This document shows positions 63,588 to 64,000 of a stretch of DNA of 64,000 bases, one piece after another. The first letter of the stretch is position 1, and each line of letters begins with the position of its first letter. Source of the DNA: Bacteroidales bacterium (GTDB lineage Bacteria > Bacteroidota > Bacteroidia > Bacteroidales > UBA3824); NCBI GenBank assembly GCA_017417315.1, contig JAFPZK010000016.1, forward strand, positions 145,869 to 209,868, read 5' to 3'. The translations under genes and the position numbers were made by a program. The notes under the pieces were generated by a model. The model worked only from the letters and a program-made list of their open reading frames with translations. It did not search any database and was not told where the DNA came from.

Positions 63588-63790
63588 TTTTCTCCTTTGG
63601 ATAAAGTCTTCAAAATACAGATTTTGGGGACTTCTAACGTTATATAAAGTCCACAAAAGTTGATTTTTGAAGACTTCTAACGTTATATAAAGTCCCCAAA
63701 ATGTGTATTTTTAGAGTTTCTAACGTTATATAAAGTCCCCAAAAATTGATTTTTGACGACTTCTAACATTATATAAAGTCCCCAAAATGA
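63588..63790. repeat. 43-bp tandem repeat array of hairpin units
   Basis: The phrase CTTCTAACGTTATATAAAGT recurs with starts at 63631, 63674, 63717 (TTTC variant) and 63760 (ACATT variant), exactly 43 bp apart; a decayed unit precedes at about 63588. Each junction holds the inverted repeat GGGGACTT ... AAGTCCCC or a close variant. No unique spacers, so it is not CRISPR. It lies between the amidase terminator and the rRNA-like promoter. Confidence 0.85.
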
Positions 63791-63892
63791 CCTATTTTTC
63801 CATTTTTACCCCTTTTTTTTTCCATTTTTCCCCCTTGTAACCATCTAACATTCAGCCAATAAAAAAAAACTTTGAAAAAAGATGTAAAAAAA

Positions 63893-64000
63893 TTTGGAGG
63901 ATGTATAAAAAATGTTCTACCTTTGCACCCGCAAAACGAAAGGAACGAGGTTCTTTAAAGAGTTAGAGATTGAGTTTTTAACGAAGAATTAACTTTAAAA
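63893..64000 (+). promoter_or_regulatory. strong promoter and leader, probably of an rRNA operon
   Basis: TTTG (63893-63896), 21-bp spacer, TACCTTTG (63918-63925): full -33/-7 consensus. The leader contains GTTCTTTAA (63950-63958), a boxA-like antitermination element seen ahead of 16S rRNA genes in Bacteroidales, and no ORF. The 16S gene itself would begin beyond the window, so this is inference. Confidence 0.7.

Noticed and set aside
63588..63790. Possible CRISPR array
   Set aside because: Units follow with a strict 43-bp period and the intervening bases are also similar; no unique spacers and no cas genes.

Overview
The window looks like a low-GC chromosome segment of a Bacteroidota bacterium, most likely order Bacteroidales. 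Evidence: promoters of the TAnnTTTG (-7) type ahead of many genes; lipoproteins whose Cys is followed by runs of Asp/Glu (surface-export type signal); C-terminal tails of the type IX secretion sorting kind on two secreted proteins; BspA-like repeats; a SusA-like maltodextrin hydrolase; and LpxB (lipid A, so Gram-negative). No species can be named from sequence alone. No tRNA, CRISPR array, transposase or prophage was seen.

Layout. 1-10 kb: tail of a DUF1573-like protein, DUF445 membrane protein, HEAT/cyclophilin-like lipoprotein, PAS/GAF histidine kinase, TPR-SpoIIE phosphatase, HAD phosphatase, glyA plus an outer membrane protein, and a lone MNT-type nucleotidyltransferase. 10.2-11.5 kb: a structured RNA followed by a small XRE-like HTH gene, then a 48-codon ORF and inverted repeats. 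11.5-13.3 kb: CLC channel/transporter. 13.3-26.6 kb: alpha-glucan block with a SusA-like GH13, a lipoprotein GH13, and an operon of GH65 phosphorylase plus a CBM48-GH13 with sorting tail. These three transcription units share a palindromic LacI-type operator centred exactly 65 bp upstream of the -7 element. Interleaved are a RhuM-like protein, two exported proteins, a second structured RNA + HTH module (minus strand) and a DUF234-type ATPase preceded by two identical 41-bp hairpins.

26.6-49.4 kb: GH24 lysozyme, two tandem paralogous small proteins, a transporter-HEAT-cNMP-binding fusion, three more SpoIIE-type phosphatases with different sensors (TPR, CHASE/PAS, two-component propeller), AlkD-like protein, an M16-like protein without zinc motif, lpxB, a coiled-coil membrane protein, glycerate kinase and alaS. 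49.6-59.9 kb: a same-strand run of six secreted proteins, mostly predicted surface lipoproteins (pentapeptide-like, C1 papain-like, BspA-like, CHAP, Sel1 repeats, BspA/Ig with sorting tail); three share an acidic KDxxIIDD-type linker. 60-64 kb: SLATT/DUF4231-like membrane protein, M18 aminopeptidase, amidase with SH3-like region, a 43-bp tandem repeat array, and at the edge a strong promoter and leader with a boxA-like element that looks like the start of an rRNA operon (rRNA itself lies outside).

The two most notable items are (i) the duplicated 'long hairpin RNA + terminator + small HTH protein' module, where G-U wobbles support transcription in the direction of the HTH gene in both copies and one copy has a mutually exclusive terminator fold, and (ii) the glucan regulon with fixed operator spacing, which argues for activation by a LacI-family protein not encoded here.
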